In this document: positions 1-11,941 of the stretch, piece by piece
How the letters are laid out: each line of letters starts with the position of its first letter
Numbering within the stretch: position 1 is the first letter of the stretch
Origin: Selaginella moellendorffii
Lineage: Eukaryota > Streptophyta > Lycopodiopsida > Selaginellales > Selaginellaceae
NCBI RefSeq assembly: GCF_000143415.4
Contig: NW_003314262.1
Span: 5,800,304 to 5,864,303, forward strand
Reading direction: 5' to 3'
DNA: 64,000 nucleotides
The notes under the pieces: model-generated
Databases searched by the model: none
Told to the model about the DNA's origin: nothing
What the model saw: only the letters and a program-made list of their open reading frames with translations
Position numbers and translations under genes: made by a program

Positions 1-225
1 AGCATTGTATTCCCGGAAGACAAGCAAATGCGGTTTAAGCTCCTCTACAGAAACTCCACGGATCTGTTGGAAAAAGAAAGAGCTAAACGAAATGAAGAAA
101 ATGAAAAGAAAGAAGCTTACCTTTGCCAGCCATTGAGAACTCCCATGAGAGCTAGAACGTAGATTTAACACGTTCTCTGCTTCCTCAAGCTCACTCAAGA
201 CCAATCACTCTCGGGAATGACCAGT
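1..225 (-). CDS. Partial unidentified gene at left edge (two exons visible)
   Basis: On the minus strand the stretch about 225-121 reads as coding (SELEEAENVLNLRSSSHGSS, then QWLAK) and ends at a clean GT donor at 120-119. A 57-bp intron (120-64) ends in a pyrimidine-rich tract plus AG, and 63-1 continues in phase 0 with IRGVSVEELKPHLLVFREYN and no stop before the window edge. Short introns of this size are typical of the other genes here. In the exon's frame a TGA lies just upstream, so another splice acceptor probably starts this exon. I do not recognise the family. Confidence 0.4.
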
Positions 226-789
226 TTCTTCGGCTACGAGCGTTTCTGGGGTGTGCATGTTAACTAGCGTGATCCTACGGGCTAAAGTTGAACACGTGAA
301 TGGTGGCAAGTGCAACAAAAGCTTTTTAACATTCATTGATTTTCCTGGCGGTAGTATCAAAACATCAATTAAGTTACAGGAGTTTATAGAGAATTCTACC
401 TCACTCTGCTCGTTTTTGTCCCTGCTATCAAGGGAGACAGAGGCTCTAATTTGTCTGTAGGGAAATCCATCAGCTCACACTACTTGTTTTTCTCTCTGCT
501 ATCTCGGCCAAGGAACCATGATGTGGAGGGTGTCAAGAAAGAGCTGAAGAATATTCCTGGAGTCTCAACCAATGAGTTCTGGTCCATAACTTCCAGCATT
601 TTTAAGGGGTGGATGATTTTGAACTGCTCCTGGCAATTTTTTGTGTGCGATGCTCCACACACCAAGAGTGGGCAAACGAATCTTGAAATATTCATTGATT
701 TAACATCAATCTTCTAATCTTGGTCTTAATAAATTCGGAAAGAGAAAAAAAGAAAGAAGCCTCTATTCAAGCACTCTCTAAACTGTCGA
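226..789. other. No confident gene
   Basis: Only short unconnected reading frames are present. Two stretches (about 400-430 and 480-510) share a similar reading with an LSFLSLLSR-like run, so this may be a decayed duplicate, but no family can be named. Confidence 0.3.
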
Positions 790-1430
790 GTTGTTCGTGC
801 TTTTCAAGCTCTTCAGATTTCCAGTAAAGTATTCCCTGTTGCCTTGGCAAACTCCCTCAAAGCTTCAATGGCATTCTCTTGTCGCACAGCAAACAGCTTG
901 TCGATATCCCCGGACAATCGCACCATTGCCAAACCATCGCAACATCCTCCTAAAATTTCACGTGGAGACTCCAACATGTAGACATCACCCACAAGTACAA
1001 CTTGCCATCCCTGCGGTGGAGTAGCGGCCGCCAGAGCAGAAGAACCAGCAAAAGCCTCGTGTTGTAGACGATGCTAAACTTGAACAAACCGACCCCGCCG
1101 TACCAATCGTCAGGAACAAATTGCATTGCCGCAGTGAAAATCCAGACCGTCAGTGGAATCAGCACCCACGAGTCTGTGCTCGTTGTGGAACAGATACCAC
1201 TGATGCCTCCAACAAGAAAACCATATCTGACAACGTTCTTTCGACCAAACAGACAATACAGAAGCACAATGAGAATGTAAGAAACCTATGCTTCCTGCCG
1301 ATATATGGTAGCTACATAAAACCCATATGCAGTGAAGCAGTGATCACAAGGTTCATAAAAAATTGGTGCATTATAATCCAGTGGCGACTAAGATCCCAGG
1401 ACCAAGATTATGCTTTGGGCTCCTAGAAAT
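790..1430 (-). pseudogene. Decayed copy of the 255-aa membrane-protein family (copy A)
   Basis: The minus strand at 1267-950 still reads LLYCLFGRKN..VRYGFLVGGISGI, matching exon 2 of the intact copies at 14,583-15,411, 27,211-28,036 and 29,837-30,660. The C-terminal helix (AIEALREFAKATGNTL-like) is recognisable near 870-830, and exon 1 remnants lie at 1,420-1,290. The frame is broken after the GG(V)GLFKF region, about 40 residues of the intact protein are missing, and exon 1 has lost its start and part of its interior. This is the most diverged copy, so an old duplicate. Confidence 0.7.
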
Positions 1431-2400
1431 TCCCGTTTGCACATTTTTAAAATCTTGACCGTTGGTCGGCAGCTCATCCAACGGCGATTAGTACGCTTCA
1501 CCAGCTAAAGATGGTAGCAAATAATAGTGTCCTAGTCAGCAGTCATTTTTATATAGGCTGGTAAAAATTGGAATCCGAAAAAAAAAAGCCGGATGCAAAA
1601 GGCAAGATTTCAAAAAATAGAAGTTTGATCACCTCTGACGTTTCCAGCTTTTGCGTAGTTCTTCGTTGTGAATGCCAGTGTAGAAATCGCCTCGTGGTGA
1701 TTATGATATCGCCATCCTGTTGGTGATCTTGAGCAGATCAAGTCAGTTTTCGACAATCAACAGGACACTGCAATATCCTCAATGTAGCTGCCCATGGTCC
1801 ACATTTCCTGTAACACGTTAATCGTATGACTGGACATTACAAATAACTGGAAGTGACATCAGCTTACACTGCCCCTGATGCTGCAAATCAAGAGCTCACA
1901 AACTGCTGTCAAAGAAAAAACAAAACAAAACAAAACAATGTGAACGAGCAGCAAAGCACTTCAAGCTGTCACCTAGAAGGGAAGTCACGCGTTGTTCGTT
2001 CTCTTCCCGAAACACGTCCGCTGAAGAAAAGATGAGGTTGAACTTGCGATAGGTTTCGGCGTGAAAGAGTTGCGAAGTGGCAGCATTTCAAAAGTTAAAA
2101 GAAAGTGAAGCTCAAATTCTAACAAACTTGTATTGTCATACCTCCTACACATGCTGAGCAACACGCCCATCCTCTCCAATAGTTGATTAAGTGTGACCAA
2201 GGTACGAGTTTCTTATTTTCAAATCGTTTATTATGCAAGCGTTCAATGTAGAGTCAAATATCAGCCACTTTCTCCTCGTCAGGCAATCCCACGATGGCTG
2301 TTACGCTGCGATCGAATGTTATGAACTCTAAGATCCAGCAAATTTTCATACCTGTCAGCAAGCGCATCGCCAACCCAGTGCTTCTGACGTATCGCATAGT
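1431..2400. other. Intergenic, nothing supported
   Basis: No open frame with coding character. There are A-rich and CAAAA-type simple runs near 1,580 and 1,915-1,945 and no recognisable RNA gene or element end. Confidence 0.4.
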
Positions 2401-3910
2401 GCATCGTCTTTGACATTGGTCAGAAGGCAGACACAGCCATCCCCGTCGACTTCATCCACCGAAAAACGATTTAACACGTTGAGGAAGTACGGCATGAAGA
2501 AAGTAGCAATCTCCCGGTAAGAACAGAGAGTGAGCCCAAATCATAGAAATACCAGATTGTAAAGACGCGATGACTAGCTCCAAAATGCACCCGAAAGTTT
2601 TTCCATCATATCATGCAAATCAGAGATGGATCCGTGGGCCATTCTTTAATACACCTCCGTTCGGGTTACGAAAGGGAAAAGTCCCCAGCAACAGAAGGCT
2701 GGATCCATCTGGAGTAAGCTGAACTCCAAACTCCGCTTGCAGTTGCGATAAGTCGAATGTAGCAAAAATGAAGAAAAATATAAACCTTCAGAGTTTGCTC
2801 CAAAATCTTCGTAGATCCAGTAAAAAGGATTGCAATTTGCAGGACCTCCGATTGCAAATTCCTGCTTAAGGATAGTCTTGCTATCCTCTTGAATAGAAAA
2901 GCTCGAGCATCTCCAAACTAAAGCTCAAGTGTTTGCCCAAATCATTGGCTACGGGATCCTTTTGTGTATCCTCCGCTTGAGCTGTAGTGCTCGTTTGTTG
3001 ATGGAGCCAGCGCCTGTCAAAGGTCTTGACTGGTGCTCTTGAGAGCATGGCTTCCTTGTTCAGCCGAAGTGTTCCCTCGAGCTTGTTGTGCGAATCAGCA
3101 CAATAGTCGTCCAGACCACTGGCTCGAATCCTTTCAGACAGTGCTTTCCTAAGTCGAGGTTCTGAACTTGTTGACGGTGACTGTAGGTGATGAGGATTCG
3201 TTAAACATTGTGTGTGCTCGTAAACATTCTTTGTTTCCTGAGTCCTGGCAGCTTGGCTGCTCAGCAATGGACAGCACCGGCTCAACTGCTACACAGCCAT
3301 AGTTCATCCACCGTGTGAACGTTTGAGAAGTATGGCATGAAGAAAGTAGCTGTCTTTTGGAGATATCCTTATGAGATGTAAGAGAGTGAGTTTATGGGAT
3401 GACTGCAAACGAAACAAAGAAAACACAAACATGACAAGGGGTTACCTCCAAGACGGATAAAGGCCAGCAACAAGCCATCTGGAGCGAGCTAAACTCCAAA
3501 CTTCACTTGCAGCTGCAACAATTGGGTAAGTCGAATTTAGCAAAAACGAAAAAAAGAAAAATATAAACTTTCAGAGAGTCAGCAGCAGCGTTGCCTCCGA
3601 TTGCAAACTCCTGCTAAGGGATAATATTGCTAACACGGATATCCTCTTGAATACTTGTGTTGACTGCCACACAAAGAACTGAAAGTTCGTGCCCAAATGG
3701 TCGAGCATGTCCGACCTAGTAAGTCCGCTTGCTGAAACTAAAGCCCGAGTGCTTGTCCAAACCTTGGCTACGGGATCCATTTGTGTATCCTCTGCTAGAG
3801 CAGTCGTGCTCGTTCGTTCATGCCTGTAAAAGGTACCTATTGATTTAGTTCTCTTGGGAGAATGTTTGGAAGTGTTCCTCGTTTAAGGTTCCACCAGCAT
3901 ATTCCATGTG
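2401..3910 (-). pseudogene. Two decayed family X copies in tandem
   Basis: The minus strand at 3,285-2,881 has a 134-residue frame containing RIRASGLDDYCADSHNKLEG and AEDTQKDPVANDLGKH. These align with the plus-strand stretch at about 23,870-24,060 in the left duplication arm (ESTGLDDHCAELEGTL, AEDTQKDPVATDLDKH). A second, more decayed copy spans about 3,910-3,560 and keeps the DTQ.DPVA and SIQEDI segments. Both continue downstream with the QMDP..GLFPFVT and HDMMEKLSGAF remnants seen in copies at 12,100 and 28,900. Frames are interrupted many times. The function of family X is unknown. Confidence 0.5.
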
Positions 3911-3949
3911 CTCGTAAGATCTCTTTGTGAGGTGTTTCAGAGTTGTCAA

Positions 3950-5370
3950 CAGCAATGGATGCCACCTTAACTGCTACAGTAGAAACCATCTATTGGTTGT
4001 CAAACATGTTTGTTATCATGGTCATAGTGTTTACCCATCCTATAGTCTTAAGGATCTTTGCCTGCTAAAAAATAAGTCTGTAATAAAGAAAACAAAAAAT
4101 GTTTATGTATTTCATAATGTATTTATGTTTTAGATTTAGTGAATTTAATTCATGTGTATTGGTCTCTGATTGCAAACACTATCATGTTTTCTAGACATGA
4201 CAGAGACTTGCAATCTTGGAAACAAAGAAAAGAATTAAAAAAATTAAATAATTTGCTATGCAATGCATGTAGCAATGTTTAATTTGCTTAATAGTAATGT
4301 TATTTCTACTTATTAATTCAATTGATAAGATAAAGTTTATAATTATAAGCATGTTTGTAATTTATAAACACAAGATTAATCTTATTGCATATCAACCATT
4401 AGATGGTAGAATAAAAAAGAATATACTAGAAAAGGTTTAAGAAAGTTTATAAATTATAAATACAAAATTAATCTAAATGAATAATAGCCATTAGATAATA
4501 GATTATCCTAGAATATTTAAGCATATTCTAAATATATTCACTACCATCCTAGTTCCTCTACGCTTAAGCAAACCAAAAATATTACTTTTAACCAACTAAA
4601 ATTAACTACTAAAATAATGTGATAATCCTAGGATCATTTATTTCATATTGACATTATATATATATAAAATATATATATATGTCATAAAATATTATTTAAT
4701 TTTTTTAACATAATATAAATCAATATAAATAATGTGAGACATTCTCTATAACTCCTAAATACTTTATGAAAATATTGAAGCATATAAGTAAAAATTAAAT
4801 AGGTTTTATGAAAAATTCAAGGTGATATTAAATTACCAATATATAGCTTATGCTCTAGAAATTAAAAGAAAACACTGTCTCTTATACAAATTTTAATACC
4901 TTTGGCTTCTAAATTAATATTACATATTTTTAGGGTTATTGAGCACCCAATTTACCAAGAAAGAATTTTATATAAAAAATAAAGAAAAAGCATATTCCAC
5001 TATATTTATATCTTCTTATAATTTCTTGAATATATTACAATGTTTTAAATCAACATAAGACCTCAAAGAGGAAAGAACAAGCATTGAAAGTGAATGAATG
5101 TAAGATGATACATTTTTACATGCAGAGTTTTTAGTTTGTGCCAAGTGGATTATTTTATGGTCAGATTCGTGTGCATTTGCAAAATTTAGAACTTCGTGCC
5201 CTCCATAATCAGGCTTGCATGTTTCAATCTCATGCTCCACCTAGGATAAGATCAAAAGGGCATATATAGATAAATCAACTTTTGCACCTCTATGTGTGCA
5301 TGCAATCAGGAAATGATACAAGAAATTGGGCAAATAGCCTCCAAACAAACCAATGATCCACACACAAAGA
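3950..5370. other. AT-rich gene-poor stretch
   Basis: Composition falls sharply in GC from about 4,080 to 5,050, with (TA)n at 4,654-4,678 and many short poly-A and poly-T runs. A 74-codon minus frame (5,240-5,016) has some coding look but no family match and no partner exons. I see no transposon termini. Confidence 0.45.
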
Positions 5371-6347
5371 TCTGCAATTGACAGATCAAATTGCACATGC
5401 TGTTCATCTTCCAGGGAGCAGAAAAATGCAGGCCTTTAGGGTTATTTTATACTCCGTGTCTCAAAGCAACCAACCACATCTTGATGACCATCACAAGGAT
5501 CCAAATAAAAGACATTTTCAATTCCAGTATCTATTTTCAATTTCAAATAAAATTGAGAAAACCATCACTGCACTACTGCCACCATCTGCAACCACAAAAA
5601 CAGCCACAAGTTTTCAGAATTCAAAGCTCCAGATCAGTCCAAATTACAGAATTCAAAGCCCACATAAGCCGATCCACGCACGTTCAAAGCTGGGAAACCT
5701 CGGTCAAATTGTTGACAACTTGACAACACCCATCAAGTTGGTGCTGCTGCTGCTGCTTGCTTTGCTTGCTCTTGATCGATTGACGTGGATGGATGAGCAG
5801 CGTTTGAAATTGTTTGCTCCAATAGACTATACCATTTATTTAGGGCTCCGTGAGCCTTGTTGGTGGTGCACAAACAATGCAATGCTGCAATCAAAGGTTG
5901 GTGCCTTCTTTAATCCTAGAATAGCACTCTTTTCCATCAAGAGCAGCATGGACTTCCCCACGCCCGCCTTTCCTTTGGTCCTCGGGAGCAATTATAAACT
6001 TCATTCTTTCCCTGTTGTTGGACTTGTCGACACCAAGCCGAGCAATATCTCTCGAGTGGACCGAAAGATCGATCGAGACGAGATCGGGGATCTACTAACA
6101 CTTACAACGTTGTTTCAGAGAAGAAAGTTTTTGATTAACTTCATACTAATATATACACAGCAGGCCTCTTGGTGTTCGTTGGTTTGCTCGTGTGTTTGCT
6201 CGCTCGCTCGATCGTTCTCCACAGCAGCGTGGAAGTGGGATCGGGATCGGGATAGTTTTTGTACACCGCGGATCCGGATCTTCCCGGAGATCACCAGACA
6301 AGAGTCCCCCAGATGCAAATCTGAGAACCCATACGTGATCGATCAGA
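5371..6347. other. 3' flank of the ARM-repeat gene, possible extra minus exon
   Basis: A 326-codon plus-strand frame crosses this stretch, but its composition (Ser/Leu/Lys/Arg runs, no domain) and position behind the ARM gene argue against a protein. On the minus strand 6,091-5,891 reads as 66 codons with coding character (VHSRDIARLGVDKSNNRERM, APEDQRKGGRGEVHAALDG) ending in TGA, just after a GTAAGT donor-like site near 6,106. It could be an alternative 3' exon or 3' UTR. Confidence 0.3.
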
Positions 6348-7994
6348 TCAATACGTGATCGTGCTGGCCAGGTCGCTGTGAATCGTGTTGTGATTCTCCC
6401 CATACTTGTGGAGCGCCTTGAGAAGCTTGGCCGCCTTCCTCCGCGCGCGATCGCTACAATCGCTTTGCATTACCAGCAGCATCTGCGCGGGCGCGCCACC
6501 TTTCACCGCCATCTCCTGGACGCTGCTGTGCTCGCCAAGCCCATTGAAGGTGGCGCTAGAAGTGATCCTGGCAGCTCCAGCGGCGAAGCTGGCGGCGGCG
6601 GCGGTGGTACCATCTTCGCTGCCCAGATTGTCGCACAGCACCGCGCAGAGCACACCGGCGGCGTACTCGGTTGCGCGCTCCGAGACCCCGAGGACGAGCC
6701 CGACGAGCTCGGATATGAAGTTGGGCTGGCTGCAAATCGCCGCGCGGCCCTCGCTGCTCGTGCACAGCAGCTCCAGCGTCGCGAGCGCCCTCTCGACGTT
6801 GACGACGATCCCACTCTTGCTGCAAAACTCGCCACCATCGACGCCATGGAGATCCACCAGTGTGTCGAGCAGCGCCTCCACGGCGCCGGCCTTGACGGCT
6901 GGGATGCGATTCGGCTTGCTCAGGCAAATCCCCAGCATTGATTTTAGGGCTAGGCGGACGAGCTTGGCCTCTGCGGAGGGATCCTTGAGCAGCGCTACGC
7001 AGGCGCCCAGGATGCCGGAGCTGGCGGCCGGATCCACCGCGGATTCGTTGGCGGAGAGCTTGCAGAGGAGGATCCACGCGTCGGTGGAGCGGCGGCGGAG
7101 GTCGGACTCGATAGCGGGGAGGAGGCGCGAGCGCGCGATGAGATCCTGGGTGTGCTCGTCGTCGGCCAGCGCCGCCAGCAGCGCCAGCGCCTCGCGGAGG
7201 ATGTCGCGCTTCTCGATCTCCGGGGAGGAGGAGAGGAGGAGGGCGATGAGGCTGTCCGGGACGCCGGCGGCGATGATGGCGCGCTTGTTTCGATCTGATT
7301 CCTCCGCCAGCACGCGCAGGGATCGCAGCGAGGCCTTCGCGAATCTGCCGCAGGCGGTGTCCTTGGTGAGCGAGTCGAGCGACTGATCGGCCGCTGGTGG
7401 CGCTGGATTCGCCGCTGGAGCTGGTGGCGCTGTTCTTGAGGATTGGAAGGGGCTGAGATCCCTGTCCACGAGACCCACATACCTCTCCTTGAAGAAGCCG
7501 GCCTCTTGGGGGGAGGAATCGTCCTTGTTGCCAGCGGAGGCGCTCTTGGGCTCCGCCGCTGCCACCGCCGCCGCTGCCGCCGCCTTGATCATCTCACTCT
7601 CCCTCTCGCGCAGCTGGACCATTTGCTGCTTGAGCCCAAAGTCCCACTGGCTGAGGATCTTCTCCTGGGCGACCGTGTCCGGGGATGGCGGAAGAGCCAG
7701 CACCTCCGCCAGCGGCGCCGCCTTGGGCTTCTCGGGAACGGCGGCATTGCTCTTGGGGGGCGGCGCCGCGGCCGGGGCTGGCGGAGGAGGAGGGGGAGGG
7801 AGATTCGCGGCCGCCGCCGCTGTAGGGAGGGGGCTGGAGATGACCAGCGCTGGCGGCGGTGTTCTTGGGCTGAGGACGCTGTCGGAGCACGTCCCAAACA
7901 TCCCGCAAGTGAAGATTTGGCCTTTGGCGTGCTTGAGCCTCGCGCAGTGGTGCTTGCGCATCTTCATCCTGGGCGATTGAGAGCGCGAGATCAC
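6348..7994 (-). CDS. ARM-repeat protein (U-box-less, plant PUB/ARM-like)
   Basis: A single uninterrupted 548-codon exon. The N-terminus has a Cys-containing segment (KGQIFTCGMFGTC), then a proline/alanine-rich linker (about residues 45-95), a helical charged stretch (KQQMVQLRERESEMIKAA), and from about residue 205 a series of leucine-rich armadillo helices (AIIAAGVPDSLIALLLSS, KAGAVEALLDTLVDL, LVGLVLGVSERATEYAAGVL) ending in RARRKAAKLLKALHKYG. The C-terminal half resembles plant U-box E3 ligases of the PUB-ARM group, but no U-box is present, so it is more likely a scaffold than a ligase. Met at residue 10 or 12 (MKMRKHHCARLKHAKG) is a possible alternative start. GC content is much higher than the flanks, as in the MYB gene. 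Function in the plant is inferred only from the fold. Confidence 0.85.
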   Translation of the reverse strand: MISRSQSPRMKMRKHHCARLKHAKGQIFTCGMFGTCSDSVLSPRTPPPALVISSPLPTAAAAANLPPPPPPPAPAAAPPPKSNAAVPEKPKAAPLAEVLALPPSPDTVAQEKILSQWDFGLKQQMVQLRERESEMIKAAAAAAVAAAEPKSASAGNKDDSSPQEAGFFKERYVGLVDRDLSPFQSSRTAPPAPAANPAPPAADQSLDSLTKDTACGRFAKASLRSLRVLAEESDRNKRAIIAAGVPDSLIALLLSSSPEIEKRDILREALALLAALADDEHTQDLIARSRLLPAIESDLRRRSTDAWILLCKLSANESAVDPAASSGILGACVALLKDPSAEAKLVRLALKSMLGICLSKPNRIPAVKAGAVEALLDTLVDLHGVDGGEFCSKSGIVVNVERALATLELLCTSSEGRAAICSQPNFISELVGLVLGVSERATEYAAGVLCAVLCDNLGSEDGTTAAAASFAAGAARITSSATFNGLGEHSSVQEMAVKGGAPAQMLLVMQSDCSDRARRKAAKLLKALHKYGENHNTIHSDLASTITY

Positions 7995-8590
7995 AATGTA
8001 GCTCTGGAGAAGACACCCACACGATTGCTAGAAGCTAAGAACACCCCGAAGAACACGCTCACTACTCTCACTACTACACTGTACCAGAGCTAGATGGGAA
8101 AGATAGACCACTTCTTCTTCCACTCTCACACACTCTCACACTCTTCTCTAAAAGTTTCCCCTTTTCTTCCTCGCTCACACTCACCACACTTCCTTCTTTG
8201 CTTGACTCTAGGCTCGATTTGAGGGGCGGGCTCACGTCCGGACCACCACCGTGACCGGGACAGCGGGTAAGTATCCCCTGGCCACTGCCGCGTGCCGGTG
8301 GGGCACAGGCTCTTTTCCGGTCGTCGCGGAACGCACGGGCAGTTGGACCGGTTAATTTTGGATGGACCGTCCAAACAAATAAACGCGACCGGGAATATTT
8401 TGCCGGTGAGGGTTGTCCCATGTGTCCCCCACACACTTCAGTCGCCGGGAAAGCTGCCGGGAAGTCCAACAATGGCAGGCCTCCACGTGCTAGCGGCCGG
8501 ACGCCTGGAAAAGACCGTCTGGCATTTAATAGCTGGAACCTTCCAGTTGTAGTGGCCGATCGTGGCCGTCCGATCGATGTGCCCTCGTAC
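7995..8590. promoter_or_regulatory. Upstream region of the ARM-repeat gene
   Basis: This stretch lies upstream of the minus-strand ARM gene and holds no supported gene. It has CT-rich runs (8,090-8,200) typical of plant 5' leaders. Exact promoter elements cannot be assigned. Confidence 0.35.
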
Positions 8591-8700
8591 GTAATAAAAG
8601 AAAAAAGGAAAGAAAATGTTTTCCACATCAGCAGCACCACGTCAGTTAACATCTGCCACGTGAAATTCGCAAGTCCGACGTGTCGCGAGGGGAAATTAGG
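8588..8700 (+). promoter_or_regulatory. STN7-type promoter duplicate with G-box
   Basis: The stretch GTACGTAATAAA..GAAAA followed by GCCACGTG and CAAGTCCGACGTGTCGC is repeated, with small changes, at 38,352-38,436 just upstream of the intact STN7 gene. A CACGTG G-box lies at 8,657-8,662. G-boxes are common in light-regulated plant promoters; use here is inferred. Confidence 0.5.
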
Positions 8701-8710
8701 CTAGAAATCC

Positions 8711-10190
8711 ATGATGATCCTTGCTGTGGCGCGAGATCGGGGCTTAGCGGCTTCTTGGGGCACCGATCGAGCGGGGGGAGATGGGACGGCGCGGCGGGCA
8801 TCGATCCAATGCCCTAGTCGCGGTAATAGTGGATGCATTCCACGGTATTGTGATCGGGGTTGTTGCCTTGCACGGTGGAGTGTGGCGATGTGGTGTATCG
8901 GAGCACTCTGCCCAAATTCGATAGGAAACAGGCTCAGGCCTTCTTAGACGAAGGTATTTCTTTTTTTCTTTACTGAAGTTCTATTGAAGCGAGGTGTTCG
9001 TTTCGTCCAGGATGACTTTGTCCTGGAGAAGAACATTGGAGAAGGAGCGTTTGGATCCATCCGTCTACAAAGGATCGTTTGCGAAATCCTCAAAAGAAGG
9101 TGCGTGGCTTTTGTTCTTTGATTTTTCTCGATCACTTTGAAACACTTGTTTGTTAACGCGCAGTCGTTTCCAGTGGTGGTGAAGAAGGCTGAGCAGTGGA
9201 GGCTTGGATGAACCAGCGCGTGCGACGAGCATGCCCGGGAAAATGTGCTGACGGACTGTGTGTGTGTGTGTGGCGTTTCATATATCTTTGGTTCTAGAGA
9301 GTCGATCCGAAGGAGGAGTGTCCGTCGCGATTTGAGATTTTCTGCATGAAACCGAAAACTCACTAACATTGTAAGGAAAATCCTCGAGAGGCGCCACACC
9401 TTCGTAACGCCACACAAGCCAAACAGGTTGAGAAGGCGTTGAGCTTGAAGACTACACAGCTTGCCAAAGGTTGCGAGCGAGAAAACCAGATCGAGTGTTT
9501 GAGGGAGACTGGATTGTTCATTAAAACCTCATCTTTCCCACGGTAAGCTTGTAGATATGTAGCCATTGTTTCTTAACAGTTGGATGTTTTGTAGAGTCGA
9601 AGTCCTTCAAGATTATTGATCTCGGTCGGTGAGGACTTTCCGCAAGAGTTCCTACTGGATCCAAGGTCTGAGTTGTAATTTCTTTTCAACTTCGCGTAAA
9701 GAAAGTTTCCTGATATTTTTTCTATGTTCAAGGTACGCTGCACCAGAGCTGTACGTTATGAGCACTCAGACTCCTGCAACAGCACTCTCTCCAGTTCTAT
9801 GGCAGGCATATACCAGTCAATATTTCTGTGACAAATCACGAACTTTGATCCTTACAGCTAAACCTGCCAGACCACTATAGCCTCGGATTGATGTTCTTGC
9901 AAATGGTAAGTCCAGCTGATACATCTATCAATGGCAGGTGTTTTCGAAATTGAGAAGCGATAGTGCTCTCATCCAGTTCAATGAAGCGCATGAATCGTGG
10001 AGAAGCTTGGTGGAGGCTCGGCGAAATCCGGGCGTTCAACGTGGCTTGGAGATTCTGGACGGAGGAGCTGCTCCAAGCGATGATGCTGTTTAAAGGTCGT
10101 CAACGTATCAGTGCCTGGCCTGTCCCACAATGTCCTCGGGCACCAGCGACCACAGCTACCATCGGGTTGTTCCTGTCGAGACGGAAGTAG
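8711..10190 (+). pseudogene. Decayed STN7-like kinase copy (S1)
   Basis: Segments parallel the intact gene at 38,508-40,792: the start region (GATCGAGCGGGGGGAG), [16 protein letters not shown] at 9,011-9,058, the HRD-to-DLG area in fragments, RYAAPELYVMSTQTP at about 9,732-9,775, and [14 protein letters not shown] at about 9,865-9,904. The segment encoding the second hydrophobic stretch before the kinase domain is deleted, the P-loop exon is shifted, the catalytic HRD sequence is absent, and the C-terminal exons after LLQAMM are lost. It cannot make a kinase. Order and splice junctions survive, so it arose by genomic duplication rather than from mRNA. Confidence 0.85.
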
Positions 10191-10197
10191 CGCACTT

Positions 10198-11360
10198 CTA
10201 GTTACTTAGACAAGGATTCAATTCAATGTGCATTCTTTCCTTTCTTTTCTGCCCGGGCTCTGACTGGGATCGTAGAAATGAGGAGCTCTTGCCGGATATC
10301 CGCTGCTTCCAACGGTCATTCTCGCGGGGATGGATGGAGAGCCTGGAAGATCGGTCACACTTTGTCAATCGCGATGATTCTTGGACGCTGTCGACCTTGA
10401 ATCTCCAGGATGGTGTATCCGGCAGCTTGGCCTTGGCTGAATGCAGCCAGACTGGGAGCAGCGTTTCCAACAGATCTGGAAGAAATGTTCACTCTCCACC
10501 GTCGTTTCCAGCGCTCGAGCGTAAGAATCCAAGGCTTCTCGAATAAGACTCTCTGGAAGGAAGATCAAAGTTTGGACCTGTTTTGGTCCTATGTGCACAA
10601 TCCACATGCGAGAGCGATGCCGGGAACAACAGCAAGAGAGACGAGCATAAGTTGCCACACGGACGAGAATCCAACTGCAAAACCTGAGACGGATCCTGCC
10701 ATATGTAGTGGAGATATGGATCAAACGAGATAATCAAAGACTCGCCGGGTCGAAGAATCCCACGTCTTGGCTGAGCATCGATCCCATTTTTTTAGAGCTC
10801 GCTTGAAAGCCAATGAAAACTAGCTTAGAAGGAAGAAGAGAACGAAGTCATAGATCAGGAAAGCTTCTAGCGATCAAGGGATGAACCTTCGAGCCAAGCT
10901 TGGCATAGTTTGCGGCAGCACCAAACTCATTCCCAAAGAAGATGGAATCGCTGTTCCGCACCCAGTCCCTCTTCTTTTCCTTCTTCGAAATCCCGATATT
11001 CTCCACCTCGCTGTCCTTGAATCTTCGCTGGTTTCCATCCCATGCCTGATGTGATTTATGCCCAGTGCTTATCTTGACCAGGTTGAGGAGGAATAATGCG
11101 AGCACACCTGATCCTTTCCATAAATTTCCTTTCACTCAAACCAATCAAGATCATCAGTTGACTGAGATGGAGAGCGTCAGATCGATCGGTCTAGAACGAT
11201 AAGCAAAGCTGCCAGTTCTCGTTTGATACAAGCTCGTGCGCGACCTTTGTCTTGATCGCTTTGAAAAACTCTAGGAAAGTTTTTTCTTCCTGTGTGAGTT
11301 GGAGTTTTTTATTTAAGGACTTTTGATTGATGCAAATTTAAGAGGATGTGAAGGAGTTTG
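10198..11360. other. Duplicate-derived non-coding stretch
   Basis: Minus-strand frames at 10,470-10,198 and 11,135-10,848 have weak coding character. The stretch 10,410-10,530 resembles 21,590-21,650 and its mirror at 36,110-36,180. The stretch 10,880-11,150 (AAACTCATTCCCAAAGAAGA, then a CCTGATGTGATTTATC-like run) recurs at 13,505-13,780. These are shared duplication debris; no complete gene is visible. Confidence 0.4.
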
Positions 11361-11371
11361 TAAGTTACCCT

Positions 11372-11941
11372 ATGGAGCAGAGATTGTTGAGCCCAAATGG
11401 TGAGTATGCTCTTGGTGATATCTACAAGGCCTGGAATGTCGCCACTGGATTATATGGCGGCAGTTCTTGATGAATCTTGTGAGTCACTGCTTCAGTGCAT
11501 ATGGATTTTCTGTAGCTACGATATATTGGCTCCCTGAGCCTGTGCGTTGGTTTCAGTGTACTTTTACTATCATGTAAGCTTTGTTTTCCTTTATATCTTT
11601 AGAAACTAACAAGAGGTTCCTACATCCAGGGGTTTCCCATCTTCTCTTTGGTCGAAAGAAAGTTATCACATATATTGGAAATTATCACACTAATATTATT
11701 CTCTGCAATTGTCTACGCGGGGCTGGTTCATGTCTATATGTCGCAGTTTCCATATGAAATTCTTGTAGATTGTTTTTGCGATGGTTTGGCAGCAAGAGAG
11801 GATACCGACAAGCTGATTGCAATGCAGCAAGAGAAGGCCATTGAAGCTTTGAAGGAGTTTGCCAAGGCAACCGGGAATACTTCACCGGAAAACATGAATA
11901 GCCTCAACTTCAAGAAACTAAAGCAGAACTACAACTTTTAG
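11372..11941 (+). pseudogene. Decayed copy of the 255-aa membrane-protein family (copy B)
   Basis: Exon 1 begins with ATG and reads MEQRLLSPNGEYALGDIYKA, then loses frame where the intact copies read WDLRRHW because of a small deletion. The intron is still recognisable. Exon 2 keeps LLFGRKKV and the whole C-terminal helix (AIEALKEFAKATGNT, then SPENMNSLNFKKLKQNYNF), but the central membrane portion from GFLVGGISG to about APPLGWKAQA is deleted. A 97-codon frame (11,648-11,941) survives. Confidence 0.75.

Noticed and set aside
5940-6000. P-loop GKAGVGKS reading on the minus strand
   Set aside because: A single motif by chance in a frame without further ATPase features; the neighbouring frame has better coding character.
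5378-6358. 326-codon plus-strand open frame
   Set aside because: No domain, uneven composition, and it changes character several times; the opposite strand has better coding signs.
6378-8093. Several long plus-strand and minus-strand frames over the ARM gene
   Set aside because: Shadows caused by high GC content of the ARM gene in other frames.
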